A stretch of 64,000 nucleotides of DNA from Mayfieldus sp038317345 (GTDB lineage Bacteria > Actinomycetota > Thermoleophilia > Solirubrobacterales > 70-9). This document shows, piece by piece, positions 9,150 to 17,991 of this stretch; the first letter of the stretch is position 1; every line of letters begins with the position of its first letter. The notes below the pieces were generated by a model that was given only the letters and a program-made list of their open reading frames with translations, did not search any database and had not been told where the DNA came from. Location of the stretch: contig JBBQBH010000002.1 of NCBI GenBank assembly GCA_038317345.1, positions 45,729 through 109,728 on the forward strand, written 5' to 3'. The position numbers were made by a program, and so were the translations under genes.

Positions 9150-10310
9150 ATGAGCGGTCTGCGCTCAGGCATGAAGTCGGTGTTGATCACCGACCCTTCG
9201 GGCATCGCCGAGATCGAGGATGCCTGGCGACGCCTGGCCGAGCTCAGATCGAACGCCTTCGTGTCTCCGGAATGGTTTCGGAGCTGGTGGCCCCATCAAG
9301 ACGGATCCTGCACACCGCTGATCGTCGCCGTGCACCGCCCCGACGGCACGCTGGCCGGAGTCATGCCGCTGGTCCTCGACACTTCCAGCCGCCCTCGCGC
9401 GATTCGCTTCGCCGGCGCGTCGATCGGCGACTGTTTCCATCCTGCGGCCAGCGAGGAGGACGAGGACGCGGTGGCGGCGGCCGCGATGGCGGCGCTCGAG
9501 GAGCACGGCATCGACCGCACCATGCTGCTGCTGGAGAACGTCGCCCCGGGAGGGAGCTGGTGGCGCGAGATGCAGGACGCGTCCTCGCTGCGCCGTGCCG
9601 CCGTCGAGCAGCAAAAGAACGAACTCGTCTATATCCCGCTTCACAGCCTGGGCTGGGACTGGGACACCTACCTCGCCGGGCGAAGCAAGAACTTCCGCCG
9701 TCGCGTTCGCCGCCGCGAGAAGTCTCTGCGGCGTGACCACCAGGTGGAGTTGCGAATGAGCACCGACTCGACCCTGGAGGGAGACCTGGAACGCTTCTTC
9801 GACCTGCACCTGCTTCGCTGGAGCAAGCGTGGGCGGTCTTCTTTGGAGGCCGTCGGAGTCAAGCCCGTCCTCACCAGCTTCGCCGCCGAGGCGCAGCGAA
9901 ATGGATGGCTGCGGCTCAGCCTGCTGGAGGCCGACGGCGCCGCGGTGGCGGCCTTCCTCGGCTGGCGCGTCGGCCGCGTCTACGCGTTCTATCAGCAGGG
10001 CTTTGATCCTACCTGGTCCGACCACAGCGTCGGATTCGTGCTCGCCACGCTGATGATCAGAGAGGCGATGGCAGAGGGCGCCGACGAGTTCGACTTTCTG
10101 CTCGGCACCGAGGACTACAAGCGCGCCTTCTCTGACTCAGCTCGGCTGGCCGAGACCGTCGTGCTGCCGAAGGCGGCAAGCATGACCAGGTTGGTGGTGT
10201 CCGCCAAGGCCGGGGCGCGCCGCGCCGGCCGGCGAATCGCCGACTCCCACGCCTTTGGGGACACGGCCCGATCGCTCGGCGGGATGCTGCCGACGTCGCG
10301 GGCGTCCTGA
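9150..10310 (+). CDS. FemAB/BioF2-like acyltransferase (GNAT fold)
   Basis: 386 residues, resembling the CelD/BcsL or FemAB-like GNAT proteins found in cell-envelope polysaccharide clusters. Visible features: N-terminal half with SPEWFRSWWPHQ, a basic stretch FRRRVRRREKSLRR about residue 180, and a C-terminal GNAT half with GWLRLSLLEADG, YQQGFDPTW and the family signature DFLLGTEDYKRAF. Such proteins transfer acyl or aminoacyl groups; the substrate is unknown. It is divergent from rpmI and converges on the ATP-grasp operon. Immediately after its TGA, in the same reading frame, is a second copy of its C-terminal half (10311-10766). ATG 9171 (MKSVLITD) is an alternative start. Confidence 0.75.
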   Translation: MSGLRSGMKSVLITDPSGIAEIEDAWRRLAELRSNAFVSPEWFRSWWPHQDGSCTPLIVAVHRPDGTLAGVMPLVLDTSSRPRAIRFAGASIGDCFHPAASEEDEDAVAAAAMAALEEHGIDRTMLLLENVAPGGSWWREMQDASSLRRAAVEQQKNELVYIPLHSLGWDWDTYLAGRSKNFRRRVRRREKSLRRDHQVELRMSTDSTLEGDLERFFDLHLLRWSKRGRSSLEAVGVKPVLTSFAAEAQRNGWLRLSLLEADGAAVAAFLGWRVGRVYAFYQQGFDPTWSDHSVGFVLATLMIREAMAEGADEFDFLLGTEDYKRAFSDSARLAETVVLPKAASMTRLVVSAKAGARRAGRRIADSHAFGDTARSLGGMLPTSRAS

Positions 10311-10766
10311 AGAAGTACGCGACCGGTTAGCCGGTCAACCGCGGCGGCACAGCGGCGGGGCTGGCTGCGGCTGCGCTTCCTCAAGATCGACGGCGCCCCC
10401 GTCGCCGCCCTGCTGGGTTGGCGCATCGGCGGCGTCTACACCTTCTACCAGAGCGGTTTCGATCCAAACTGGGGCGAGCTCAGCGTCGGAATCGCGCTGC
10501 TGACCCGGACGATCGAGAGCGCGCTCCAGGAGGGAGCAGACGAGTTCGACATGCTGCTCGGCACCGAGGACTACAAGCGGCGGTTTCAGAACGCGAGCCG
10601 CGACGTTCTGACGTTGGTCCTCCCGAGGACGATGGCGCCGGCCCGGTTGCTGATCCTCGCCGAGGCAGGGGCCCGTCGCTGGGGACGGCGCATTTCGAGC
10701 CTTCCGGCCGGCGCCGCGACGACCCAGGCGTTGCGGCGCTTGCTTCCCACCGCGCGCGACTTCTAG
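10311..10766 (+). pseudogene. Half-copy of a FemAB/BioF2-like acyltransferase (C-terminal half only)
   Basis: The frame stays open for 151 codons directly after the TGA of the preceding gene and ends at 10766. It encodes a paralogue of that gene's last 140 or so residues: GWLRLRFLKIDG, YQSGFDPNWGELSVG, DMLLGTEDYKRRF, then GARRWGRRI. The N-terminal half is missing and no start codon with a ribosome site precedes it (the first ATG, 10551, is inside the domain). This looks like a tandem duplication that lost its 5' part, or a recombination remnant between two paralogues. Read-through of the TGA would make a protein with two C-terminal halves, but nothing shows this happens. Confidence 0.8.
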
Positions 10767-10859
10767 GCGCTTCAGCATGAGGAGAAAACCAAGCTCTCGG
10801 CTAGAGGCGTCGCTGCCTGGAAGCGAAGCAAGACCGGCAGCGCGCGGCTCTGCCACTAC

Positions 10860-12128
10860 TCAGGCGCGTTTCGAAACCTTGTGCAGAGAACCCTGTCGGC
10901 GCAGATGCCCGCCGAGCCTTGCTGGGATCATTCGCGCAACGCGCGCGGCTTCTAGCAGCGCAGGACGTATGTCCCTGCGGTCCCAATAGTCGTAGCCGGC
11001 GGGTCGCGCGAAATCGCCAAAAAATGTACCGACGGCCGCCATCCGTCGCGGCGCGTCGGGATGCCCCGGGTCCGAAAGCGCTCCCGCGAGCCACTGCAGG
11101 TCCCCGAGCAGCCAGCGCATTCGCTGACCGGAGCGATATTCCAAGGCGGACCGTAATGGCTCGCCCGCTGCCCAGTGGTAAAGCAGGAGCGGCACATTCA
11201 CGCCTGCACGCACGGCAACCTCGACTCCGGCGTTGAGTCGGGGGTTGATCTCCATCAGGAATGGCCGCCCGTCGCCGTCGCGCCGGAATTCGACTTCCGC
11301 GTAGCCTTCCAGCGAGAGTTCGCGGACGAGAGCCTCGGCCATCGGCCCGATGTCCGCGGGCAGGGGAATGGTCTCGCGGACGATCGAGGAGCCGCCGATC
11401 ATCGGGGACATTCGATGAGATCGCACGCCGAAAGCGGCCCACACCACATCGTCCGCCAGGAAGATGCCGATCGCGTCTCGACTGCCCGGCAGCCATGGCT
11501 GCACCAATGCTGCTCCCCCGCCGGCGATCAGCCGCCTGATCTGGGCGAGCCCAGCGTCAGCAGACCGGGCCACGGTTGGTCCGCTCCGCCAGCCGCCGAG
11601 TCCGTGCTTCATCCACGAGATAACCGGCTTGACCACGACCGGCAGCCCCATGTCATCGATCGCATCCGGGCCCATGGACATGTCCGTAACCGCTCTGGTG
11701 CGAGGAACATTGATCCCAAGTCGCTGGGCGACCGCGAGTGTCACTTGCTTGTCGACCGCCACCGCGAGAGCATCCTCCGATGCCAGCGCGAGAGATCCAA
11801 CCCGCTCGACCTGGGAGCGGCGTGAGCGCAGCGCTTCGATAGTGCCGTCGTGGCTGCTGATGATGATCGGCGAGCCGACCGACTCGCAAAGTTCGATAAC
11901 GCGATCGACCAAGGCACCGGCACCGTCGCCGACCTCGGGAAGAACGGCTCGTCCTGAGCACCATCGTGAGACGAAGGCCGGGGTAAGACCGGCCGTCTCC
12001 GCGACGAAAACCTCGTTTCCGGCTCTCCCAAGAGCACGCAGCGCCACCAGCGACTGCCGCTGCCTGGCGTCCAAAATCAGCGCCGGCCGAGACCGGCTGC
12101 CGACCGGCGTCACAGTTACGCGTATCAC
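10860..12128 (-). CDS. ATP-grasp carboxylate-amine ligase-like protein
   Basis: 422 residues with an ATP-grasp fold of the carbamoyl-phosphate-synthase type. It has an N-terminal Rossmann-like part (ALILDARQRQSLVALRALGR), the central LPVVVKPVISWMKHGLGG lysine strand near residue 165, and the Mg/ATP site FRRDGDGRPFLMEINPRLNAG around residue 290. Such enzymes join a carboxylate to an amine through an acyl phosphate. It is the last gene of the five-gene operon, 19 nt after the acyl-AMP ligase; start GTG 12128. The substrate is unknown; formation of a peptide-like bond on a carrier-bound or sugar-linked acid is a reasonable guess. Confidence 0.8.
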   Translation of the reverse strand: MIRVTVTPVGSRSRPALILDARQRQSLVALRALGRAGNEVFVAETAGLTPAFVSRWCSGRAVLPEVGDGAGALVDRVIELCESVGSPIIISSHDGTIEALRSRRSQVERVGSLALASEDALAVAVDKQVTLAVAQRLGINVPRTRAVTDMSMGPDAIDDMGLPVVVKPVISWMKHGLGGWRSGPTVARSADAGLAQIRRLIAGGGAALVQPWLPGSRDAIGIFLADDVVWAAFGVRSHRMSPMIGGSSIVRETIPLPADIGPMAEALVRELSLEGYAEVEFRRDGDGRPFLMEINPRLNAGVEVAVRAGVNVPLLLYHWAAGEPLRSALEYRSGQRMRWLLGDLQWLAGALSDPGHPDAPRRMAAVGTFFGDFARPAGYDYWDRRDIRPALLEAARVARMIPARLGGHLRRQGSLHKVSKRA

Positions 12129-12147
12129 GTGAAGGTTGCCCCCAAAA

Positions 12148-13650
12148 TCACTCGCCTCCGGCGGCCAGGGCCAGGCGGTCGACTTTGTTGTTCTGGTTTC
12201 GCGGCAGCTCGTCGTGGACGACGATCTTCTGCGGGACCATGTAGTCCTCGAGGTGCTCCGCGCAGAGGCGCTTCAGCGCCGCCGGTTCGAGTTCCTGGCC
12301 CTCGCGGGCCGAGACATGGGCGTGCACTGCCTCGCCGAGAAGGCGGTCGGGCACCCCGACCACCGCCGCCTCGTGGACGGCGGGGTCGAGGTGGAGCACC
12401 TCCTCGACCTCGCGCGGGGGGACCTTCTCACCGCGCGACTTGATGATGTCGTCGCGGCGCCCGATGAAGTACAGATAGCCCTCCTCGTCGGTGCGGAAGA
12501 GGTCGTTGCTGGCCAGCACCCGCTCCCCGGGGTGGCGCCCCTCGCGCACCCGCTGCGCCGTCGCCCCGGGATTGCGCCAGTAACCCTGCATCACGTGGGG
12601 CCCGCGGACGATCAGCTCGCCGACCATCCCGGGGCCCACCTCGTTGCCCTCGTCGTCCTCGATCCAGGTGTCGGATCCCGGGATCGGCACCCCCACCGAG
12701 TCCGGCCGCGTATCGAGCTGATCCGGCGGCAGGTAGCAGGTCCGTATGCACTCCGTCTGCCCGTACATCGAGTAGAGGGTCGCGTTGGGAAACGTGCGCC
12801 GCACCTCTTCGATCGCAGGGGTCGGCAGGGCGGCGCCGGCGTTGGTGAGGAAGCGCAGATGGGGAAGCGGGCGCTCGGCCAGCCCGCGCAGCGTCAGCAG
12901 CACCTGAAAGACGGTGGGCACCCCTGGAAGGCCGGTGATCTCCTGACCCTCGAGCAGCTTGACGATCTTGCCCGGGAGCCCGACGCCGGGTTCCAGCACC
13001 AGCGTCGCTCCGGAGCGCAGGCAGAACAGCAGGTGCGTGAGCCCGTAGCCGAACGAAAGCGGCAGCAGATTGAGGACCCTGTCGTCGGGGCTGATCTCGA
13101 GGTACTCGATGATCGAGTCGGTGACGAAGCTGAGCCCGCCGTGACAGTGCATGACGCCCTTCGGCCCGCCGGTCGACCCCGACGTGTGCATCAGCGCCGC
13201 GAGGTCGGCCTCGTCCGGCGTCTCGGTCGGAGCGGGCACGTCGGAGCTCACCTGGTCGAGGTCGGAGAACCACGGCACCTCGCCGACTGCCGACATCGCC
13301 TCGGCCACCTCTCCCGCCCGCTCCTTGTCGCAGAGCAGCGCCGCTGCCTCGGAGCGCTGCATCAGGTCGGTCACCCGCTCGTGCTTGGCGGTCGGGTTGA
13401 TGGGCATGATCGCCGCGCCGGCGCGCAGCGTGCCCTCGATCGCAACCACGGCATCGACCCCGTTCGGGAGCATGATCCCGACCCGGTCTCCCCGCTGCAC
13501 CCCATGTTCTCGCAGCCCAGCCGCGAGGCGATCCGTCAGTCCGTCCAGCTCGCCGAAGGAGACGGCCTTCTCGCCGACGATCAGGGCAACGCGATCCGGC
13601 TCAGTCGTCGCCCAGCGCGACAGGTCGTCTGCGATCGACGGAGCGCTCAA
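12148..13650 (-). CDS. Acyl-CoA / acyl-ACP synthetase (AMP-forming)
   Basis: 500-residue member of the ANL adenylating family. P-loop ALMHTSGSTGGPKGVMHCHGG (about residue 165), aromatic A5 motif LYSMYGQTE, A7 SNDLFRTDEEGYLYFIGRRDD and hinge Asp, and the catalytic Lys in the C-terminal QNNKVDRLAL. It activates a carboxylic acid to an acyl adenylate. The ATG overlaps the stop of an acyl carrier protein gene by four bases, so the likely acceptor is that carrier. Gene sets with an acyl-CoA ligase, carrier and AsnB-like protein are known from exosortase-associated exopolysaccharide clusters; no exosortase is visible here. Confidence 0.88.
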   Translation of the reverse strand: MSAPSIADDLSRWATTEPDRVALIVGEKAVSFGELDGLTDRLAAGLREHGVQRGDRVGIMLPNGVDAVVAIEGTLRAGAAIMPINPTAKHERVTDLMQRSEAAALLCDKERAGEVAEAMSAVGEVPWFSDLDQVSSDVPAPTETPDEADLAALMHTSGSTGGPKGVMHCHGGLSFVTDSIIEYLEISPDDRVLNLLPLSFGYGLTHLLFCLRSGATLVLEPGVGLPGKIVKLLEGQEITGLPGVPTVFQVLLTLRGLAERPLPHLRFLTNAGAALPTPAIEEVRRTFPNATLYSMYGQTECIRTCYLPPDQLDTRPDSVGVPIPGSDTWIEDDEGNEVGPGMVGELIVRGPHVMQGYWRNPGATAQRVREGRHPGERVLASNDLFRTDEEGYLYFIGRRDDIIKSRGEKVPPREVEEVLHLDPAVHEAAVVGVPDRLLGEAVHAHVSAREGQELEPAALKRLCAEHLEDYMVPQKIVVHDELPRNQNNKVDRLALAAGGE

Positions 13651-13910
13651 GAGGCTTGCTTCGCGGCGACGAACTGCGCGATCGCGTCGATCGAGCCGAA
13701 GTTCTCCTCGGTGATCTCGATGTCGTCGATCGTCAATTCGAAGCGCGACTGGACCTCCTCGACCAGCTCGACGAACCCGAGGGAGTCGATGATTCCCAGG
13801 GCGAGGAAGTCGTCGCCGTCCTTCAGCTCGACCCCGGGGTGCATGTAGAGGAAGTTTTCCTCCAGGAAGGAGCGCATGTCCGTCCGAATGTCGGTGGCGG
13901 CTTCGGTCAT
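13647..13910 (-). CDS. Acyl carrier protein
   Basis: 87 residues, the size of a stand-alone carrier. The phosphopantetheine attachment Ser lies in GIIDSLGFVELV (a variant of the DSL motif), preceded by DDFLALG and followed by an acidic helix. It overlaps asnB upstream and the acyl-AMP ligase downstream by four bases each, so it is probably the dedicated carrier of this pathway rather than the fatty-acid AcpP. The phosphopantetheinyl transferase that would activate it is not in the window. Confidence 0.92.
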   Translation of the reverse strand: MTEAATDIRTDMRSFLEENFLYMHPGVELKDGDDFLALGIIDSLGFVELVEEVQSRFELTIDDIEITEENFGSIDAIAQFVAAKQAS

Positions 13911-15871
13911 GCGATCTCCTTGGCTTCGGTGCGGTCGAGCCTCATGCGTGGTTCATCGGTCTCTGCCGGGTAGGAACCGAGCCCTGAACGAAAGAAGGCA
14001 CGATGCCACAACTGGGTGGAGAGGATGCCTATCAGGGCCATGCCCTCGCGAAATCCGGTTGCCTTGCCCGCACGGCAGCGGCGAAGCAGCCCAGCAACCC
14101 GTGCGTCGTCCCAAATCCCCGTCTCGGCCAGCGCCTCTGACGAGAGCGATTCCTCGACCCAGTCGGGCGCGCCCTCGCCAAAGAAGGGCGCCACCTCCGG
14201 CGCTCGGTAGGGCTGCTTCGAGCGGCTTACGATCTCCGCTGGAAGCAGGTCCGCGGCGAGCGCGCGCAGGGCAGCCTTCTCCTCCATGCCGGCCAGCTTG
14301 CGCTCGGCCGGCAGGCGCACGGCGTGCTCGAATACCCGATGATCGAGGAACGGGTAGCGGCCCTCGACCCCGTGCGCCATCGCGACCCGGTCGCCCTGCG
14401 CGGCCAGCAGGTAGGGCTCCAGAAGCGTGTTGATCTCCAACCACGAGGCGCGCTCGAGGCTGCTCCAGTCACCGAATGAGGCGGGTAGGCCGGCGCGCAG
14501 CCGATTCAGCGACTGCTCCTCGCCCAGCTCGGCGGCAACCTCGGGCCGGTAGAAGGCCTTCACCGCCGCAGTCGCCTCGACGCGGGTCATGTGCGACGTG
14601 AGCGGGTCGTCAGGGTCGCCGGTCTCGAGCAGGAAGCGGTCCCAGGCGGGGCCGCGGCGGGCGCTCGCGGGCAGATACCCGTACAGCTCCTCGAGCAGCT
14701 CCCGCGCCGCCTCGGGATCGCGTTGATGCAGCTCGCGGACGACGACCTCCTTGAAAAGGTCATAGCCCCAGAACAGCTCGTCCGCCCCCTCCCCCGTGGC
14801 CACGACGACGATGTCGTTGGCACGCACCTCGGTGGAGAGCAGGAACAGCGGCACGGGCGCGGTTCTGATCAGCGGCTGCTCGGCATGGCGGACGACGTCG
14901 GGGAACGCGTTGGCGATCTCAGAAGGGCCCGCCTCGACCACGTGGTGATCGGTGCCGAGCGCTCGGGCCACCTCCTCCTGATGGCTTCGCTCGTCGTAGT
15001 TCGGGTCCTGGAAGGCGACCGAGAAGGTGCGCAGCTGATGGTCTGTCTCCTGTTGGGCCAGGGCCACGATGAGGCTCGAGTCCAGCCCGCCGGAGAGGTA
15101 GGCGCCCACGGGAACGTCAGCCCGCAATCGCAGCCGCACGCTGTCGCGCATCAGCTCCTCGAGGTCGCCCTCTGGGCCTCCATCGGCGTCGAAGGACGGG
15201 GTCCACCAGGTCCGTTCCTCGACGATGCGGCCCGCCTCCCAGACCAGAAACCCTCCCTGTGGGACCTGGCTGACGCCGCGAAAGACGGTGCGCGGCGGGC
15301 GCGGACCCCAAAGCGTGAAGACGTCGTCGACGCCGCGCAGATCCGGCGCTGCGTCCAGCTCCCCGGAGGCGAATATCGCTTTTGCCTCCGAGCCGAAGAC
15401 CAGCGTGCCGTTGTCAAGCAATGCGTAATGCAGCGGCCGCACACCGAAGCGGTCGCGGACCAGGGTCAGTCGCCGCGGTCCCGGTTGCCACCATGCGAGC
15501 GCGAACTGCCCATTGAGCCGATCAAGCGCCGCCGTCCCCTCGCGCTCCAGCAGCCGCAGCACGACCTCGGTGTCGGTGGTGGTGCGGAAGGACTCGCCGC
15601 GCGACTCGAGGTCGCGGCGCAGCTCGTAGTGGTTATAGACCTCGCCGTTGTAGACGATGATCGAGCCGCCGGGTCCATCCTCGATCGGCTGCCAGCCTCC
15701 AGGAAGGTCGAATATCGACAACCTGGTGTTGACCAGCCCTGCCCCATCCTCCAGCGAGTAGCCGAAGCCATCGGGACCACGGTGGCGGATCGCAGCGGCC
15801 ATCCGCAGCAGTGCCTGCTCGTCGGGTGGGGGCCCGGCCCGCGGGCGAACGATGCCGGCGATTCCGCACAT
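13907..15871 (-). CDS. Glutamine-dependent amidotransferase, asparagine-synthetase family
   Basis: 654 residues. N-terminal glutaminase domain begins MCGIAGIV, with catalytic Cys2 exposed after Met removal, and contains YNGEVYNHYELR. The C-terminal synthetase domain has the PP-loop AYLSGGLDSSLIVALAQ around residue 260 and VVATGEGADELFWGYDLF. It uses ammonia from glutamine to amidate an adenylated carboxylate. Its start overlaps the stop of the NAD-synthetase-like gene by one base (TGATG) and its stop overlaps the ACP start. The surroundings suggest a pathway-specific amidation rather than asparagine supply, although ordinary AsnB cannot be excluded. Confidence 0.87.
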   Translation of the reverse strand: MCGIAGIVRPRAGPPPDEQALLRMAAAIRHRGPDGFGYSLEDGAGLVNTRLSIFDLPGGWQPIEDGPGGSIIVYNGEVYNHYELRRDLESRGESFRTTTDTEVVLRLLEREGTAALDRLNGQFALAWWQPGPRRLTLVRDRFGVRPLHYALLDNGTLVFGSEAKAIFASGELDAAPDLRGVDDVFTLWGPRPPRTVFRGVSQVPQGGFLVWEAGRIVEERTWWTPSFDADGGPEGDLEELMRDSVRLRLRADVPVGAYLSGGLDSSLIVALAQQETDHQLRTFSVAFQDPNYDERSHQEEVARALGTDHHVVEAGPSEIANAFPDVVRHAEQPLIRTAPVPLFLLSTEVRANDIVVVATGEGADELFWGYDLFKEVVVRELHQRDPEAARELLEELYGYLPASARRGPAWDRFLLETGDPDDPLTSHMTRVEATAAVKAFYRPEVAAELGEEQSLNRLRAGLPASFGDWSSLERASWLEINTLLEPYLLAAQGDRVAMAHGVEGRYPFLDHRVFEHAVRLPAERKLAGMEEKAALRALAADLLPAEIVSRSKQPYRAPEVAPFFGEGAPDWVEESLSSEALAETGIWDDARVAGLLRRCRAGKATGFREGMALIGILSTQLWHRAFFRSGLGSYPAETDEPRMRLDRTEAKEIA

Positions 15872-16851
15872 CAGCTCTCGGCTTCCACCAGGACGGCGGG
15901 GGCCGCCAGGTACTCGGTTGCCACACGGCGGCGCTCGATCTCGCTATATGCAATCTCGACTTCCGAAGGCTCGAGGCCGACACGGGGCGCGATCTCGGCC
16001 GCATCGAGGCCATGCTCGTGGCCCCACAGCAACAGGTCCATCTGCTCGTAGGGGTAGCCGAAGTAAAACTCCTCCTGCGTCTGCGCAAGGCTGAAGGTGT
16101 CGGTGGTGGGCCTCTGCGAGGTAATCGACTCGGGGAGCCCCAACTCCAGCGCCATCGCGTAGACCTGAGATTTGTAGACGCTCGCGATGGGCTTTACATC
16201 GGCAAGCCCGTCGCCGCCCTTAACGAAGAACCCCTGGTCGTACTCGAGCAGGTTCGGGGTCCCGACGACGGCGTAGCCGAGACGGTCGGCCCAGGTGTAC
16301 TCATGCAGTTTGCGAACCCGCTGCTTCATGTTGGTCGCGGCCAGCAGCTCGCGGTAGGCGTCCGGGGGCATGCGGCGCTGCTCCTGGGTGCCGTCAGGGC
16401 GCTCGACGACCAGTGAGAAGAAAATGATCCCGCCGGTCGGCGCCGAGCGAATCAACTTGTGCTTCCAGTCCGGTTCGTAGTCTGGAAACACCTTGCGGAT
16501 CGCATCGTCGCGCCTGGCGTAGCAACCAAGGGCCTCCAGCGCATCGCTGATCGACTCCTCGACGGTAGGGGCGCCGAGCGCCTCGGCGAGCACCAGGCCG
16601 AGGTCGGAGGAGCCGCTGCCCACGTCGCGCTCCGGGAGCCTCAGCAGGAGCACGTTCTTGGCTCCAAGACCGCGAACCGACAGTGCGGCGGTGACACTGG
16701 AGTCGATCCCCCCTGACACGGCCACGACGACGCCGCGCCGACCCAGGCCACCCACGGCGGTCGCGGTGCCCTTTGCCAGGCGCTCGATTGTGGCGGCGGC
16801 GTCAAACGGGACCCCCGCGGGCGCTTCCTGATTGTTTGATGTCGCAGTCAT
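15871..16851 (-). CDS. NAD-synthetase-like PP-loop ligase
   Basis: 326 residues of the NadE/adenine-nucleotide alpha-hydrolase fold. ATP-binding PP-loop GVVVAVSGGIDSSVTAAL near residue 40, then ATNMKQRVRKLHEYTWADRL and FVKGGDGLADVKPIASVYKS, which match NadE's substrate region. Differences from standard NadE: about 60 extra residues in the middle (CYARRDDAIRKVFPDYEPDW onward) and the segment PTTDTFSLAQTQEEFYFGYP. There is no glutaminase domain, so it would use free ammonia or ammonia from a partner; the overlapping AsnB-type gene is a candidate. First gene of the five-gene operon. It may be a dedicated amide-forming enzyme, or the cell's only NAD synthase; this window cannot decide. Confidence 0.8.
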   Translation of the reverse strand: MTATSNNQEAPAGVPFDAAATIERLAKGTATAVGGLGRRGVVVAVSGGIDSSVTAALSVRGLGAKNVLLLRLPERDVGSGSSDLGLVLAEALGAPTVEESISDALEALGCYARRDDAIRKVFPDYEPDWKHKLIRSAPTGGIIFFSLVVERPDGTQEQRRMPPDAYRELLAATNMKQRVRKLHEYTWADRLGYAVVGTPNLLEYDQGFFVKGGDGLADVKPIASVYKSQVYAMALELGLPESITSQRPTTDTFSLAQTQEEFYFGYPYEQMDLLLWGHEHGLDAAEIAPRVGLEPSEVEIAYSEIERRRVATEYLAAPAVLVEAES

Positions 16852-16910
16852 TTCAAGCTCCTCGGTCGCTAACGGTCAAGACGCATCCTCTCGATAGTGT
16901 CGAAGATCGT

Positions 16911-17984
16911 ATGGCCGAGATTCGCCCATTGGAGCCTGAGGACCTCCCCGCCGTCGCGGCGCTGCTGCACGCCAACCTCACCCCCGACACGCCGGAGGAG
17001 CAGATCTCGGAAGACGTGAAGGCCCGGCTGCTCGACGATCCGTGGAGAGAAGATGAGCTGCCTTCGCTGGTCTCGACCGGCGATGACGGGGCGGTGATCG
17101 GCTTCATTGCCGGCCAGGTGAGACGATTTCGCCTCGACGACCGCGAGCTGCGGGGCGTCTGCTGCTCGGACCTCACCGTGGCAGCCGGCCAGCGCGGAGG
17201 AGCCGCGGGGGCGCTGCTGCTGCGCCGTCTGCTCACCGCGGGGCAGGACATCACCTTCTCCGACACGGCAAATCCTGGGGTCGCGCGCATGTGGCAAACC
17301 TTCGGCGGCTACCTTGACCACGCTCGCGCCTGCGACTGGATGGTCGTCCTGAGGCCGGCCCGCTGGTTTGGCGGTCTCGCCAGCGATGCGATCCGGCGCA
17401 AGGACCTGGGACGAGGGCAGATCCCGGTGCCCGCACTGCCGTTCCAGGCGATTAGGCGGCGCAGCGGCCGCTGGGCACTCCCGGAAAGGGATCCCGAGGC
17501 GATCGGTGAGGACGTCGACGCGGCGACCATCGTCGAGCAGCTACCGGAGATGAGCCGGGGCTTCCGCCTCCGGGTCGACTATGAGCTGGATTTTCTCGAT
17601 CACCTGTTCGGGCAAGTGGAATCCCGCTTTGGGCGGCTGGAACGGCGAATCGTGCGACGGGACGGAAGGGCGATCGGATGGTACGCATACCTCCCCGACC
17701 CGCGGGGGGTAAGCCGCGTCATGCACCTGCTCGCGGGCGGTCCGGATCGCGACGCCGACGCCGTCCTCGCCGACCTGGTGGCCCACGCAGGCGAGAAGGG
17801 GAGCGCGGTGATCGCTGGCCGGCACGAGCCGCATCTCACCCAGGTCCTGCACCGTGGGCTGAATCCCGTCTTCGGCTTTGCACAGCGACCGGTGGTCCAT
17901 TGCCACGACCCGGAGCTCCTCGCGCTTCTGGCGACGAGCGACTCCGTGCTCACCCGGCTCGATGGCGAGTGGTTCGTGATCTGA
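16911..17984 (+). CDS. GNAT-family N-acetyltransferase, long form
   Basis: 357 residues from ATG 16911. The N-terminal half is a recognisable GNAT domain: IRPLEPEDLPAVAALLH, GFIAGQVRRFRLDD, CCSDLTVAAGQRGGAAGALLL (acetyl-CoA loop) and FSDTANPGVARMWQTFGG. The C-terminal 170 residues also look GNAT-like (RRDGRAIGWYAYLPDP, LAGGPDRDADAVLADLV) but weaker, so this may be a double-GNAT protein. It diverges from the NAD-synthetase-like gene across 59 bases. Upstream in-frame codons overlap that gene and are less likely. Substrate unknown; it could act in the same pathway. Confidence 0.72.
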   Translation: MAEIRPLEPEDLPAVAALLHANLTPDTPEEQISEDVKARLLDDPWREDELPSLVSTGDDGAVIGFIAGQVRRFRLDDRELRGVCCSDLTVAAGQRGGAAGALLLRRLLTAGQDITFSDTANPGVARMWQTFGGYLDHARACDWMVVLRPARWFGGLASDAIRRKDLGRGQIPVPALPFQAIRRRSGRWALPERDPEAIGEDVDAATIVEQLPEMSRGFRLRVDYELDFLDHLFGQVESRFGRLERRIVRRDGRAIGWYAYLPDPRGVSRVMHLLAGGPDRDADAVLADLVAHAGEKGSAVIAGRHEPHLTQVLHRGLNPVFGFAQRPVVHCHDPELLALLATSDSVLTRLDGEWFVI

Positions 17985-17991
17985 CCCCTCG

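Noticed and set aside
15871..16851. Plain annotation as housekeeping NAD synthase
   Set aside because: Extra residues, a variant substrate segment and a fully coupled amidotransferase/ACP operon make a pathway-specific role at least as likely, so I left the symbol blank.
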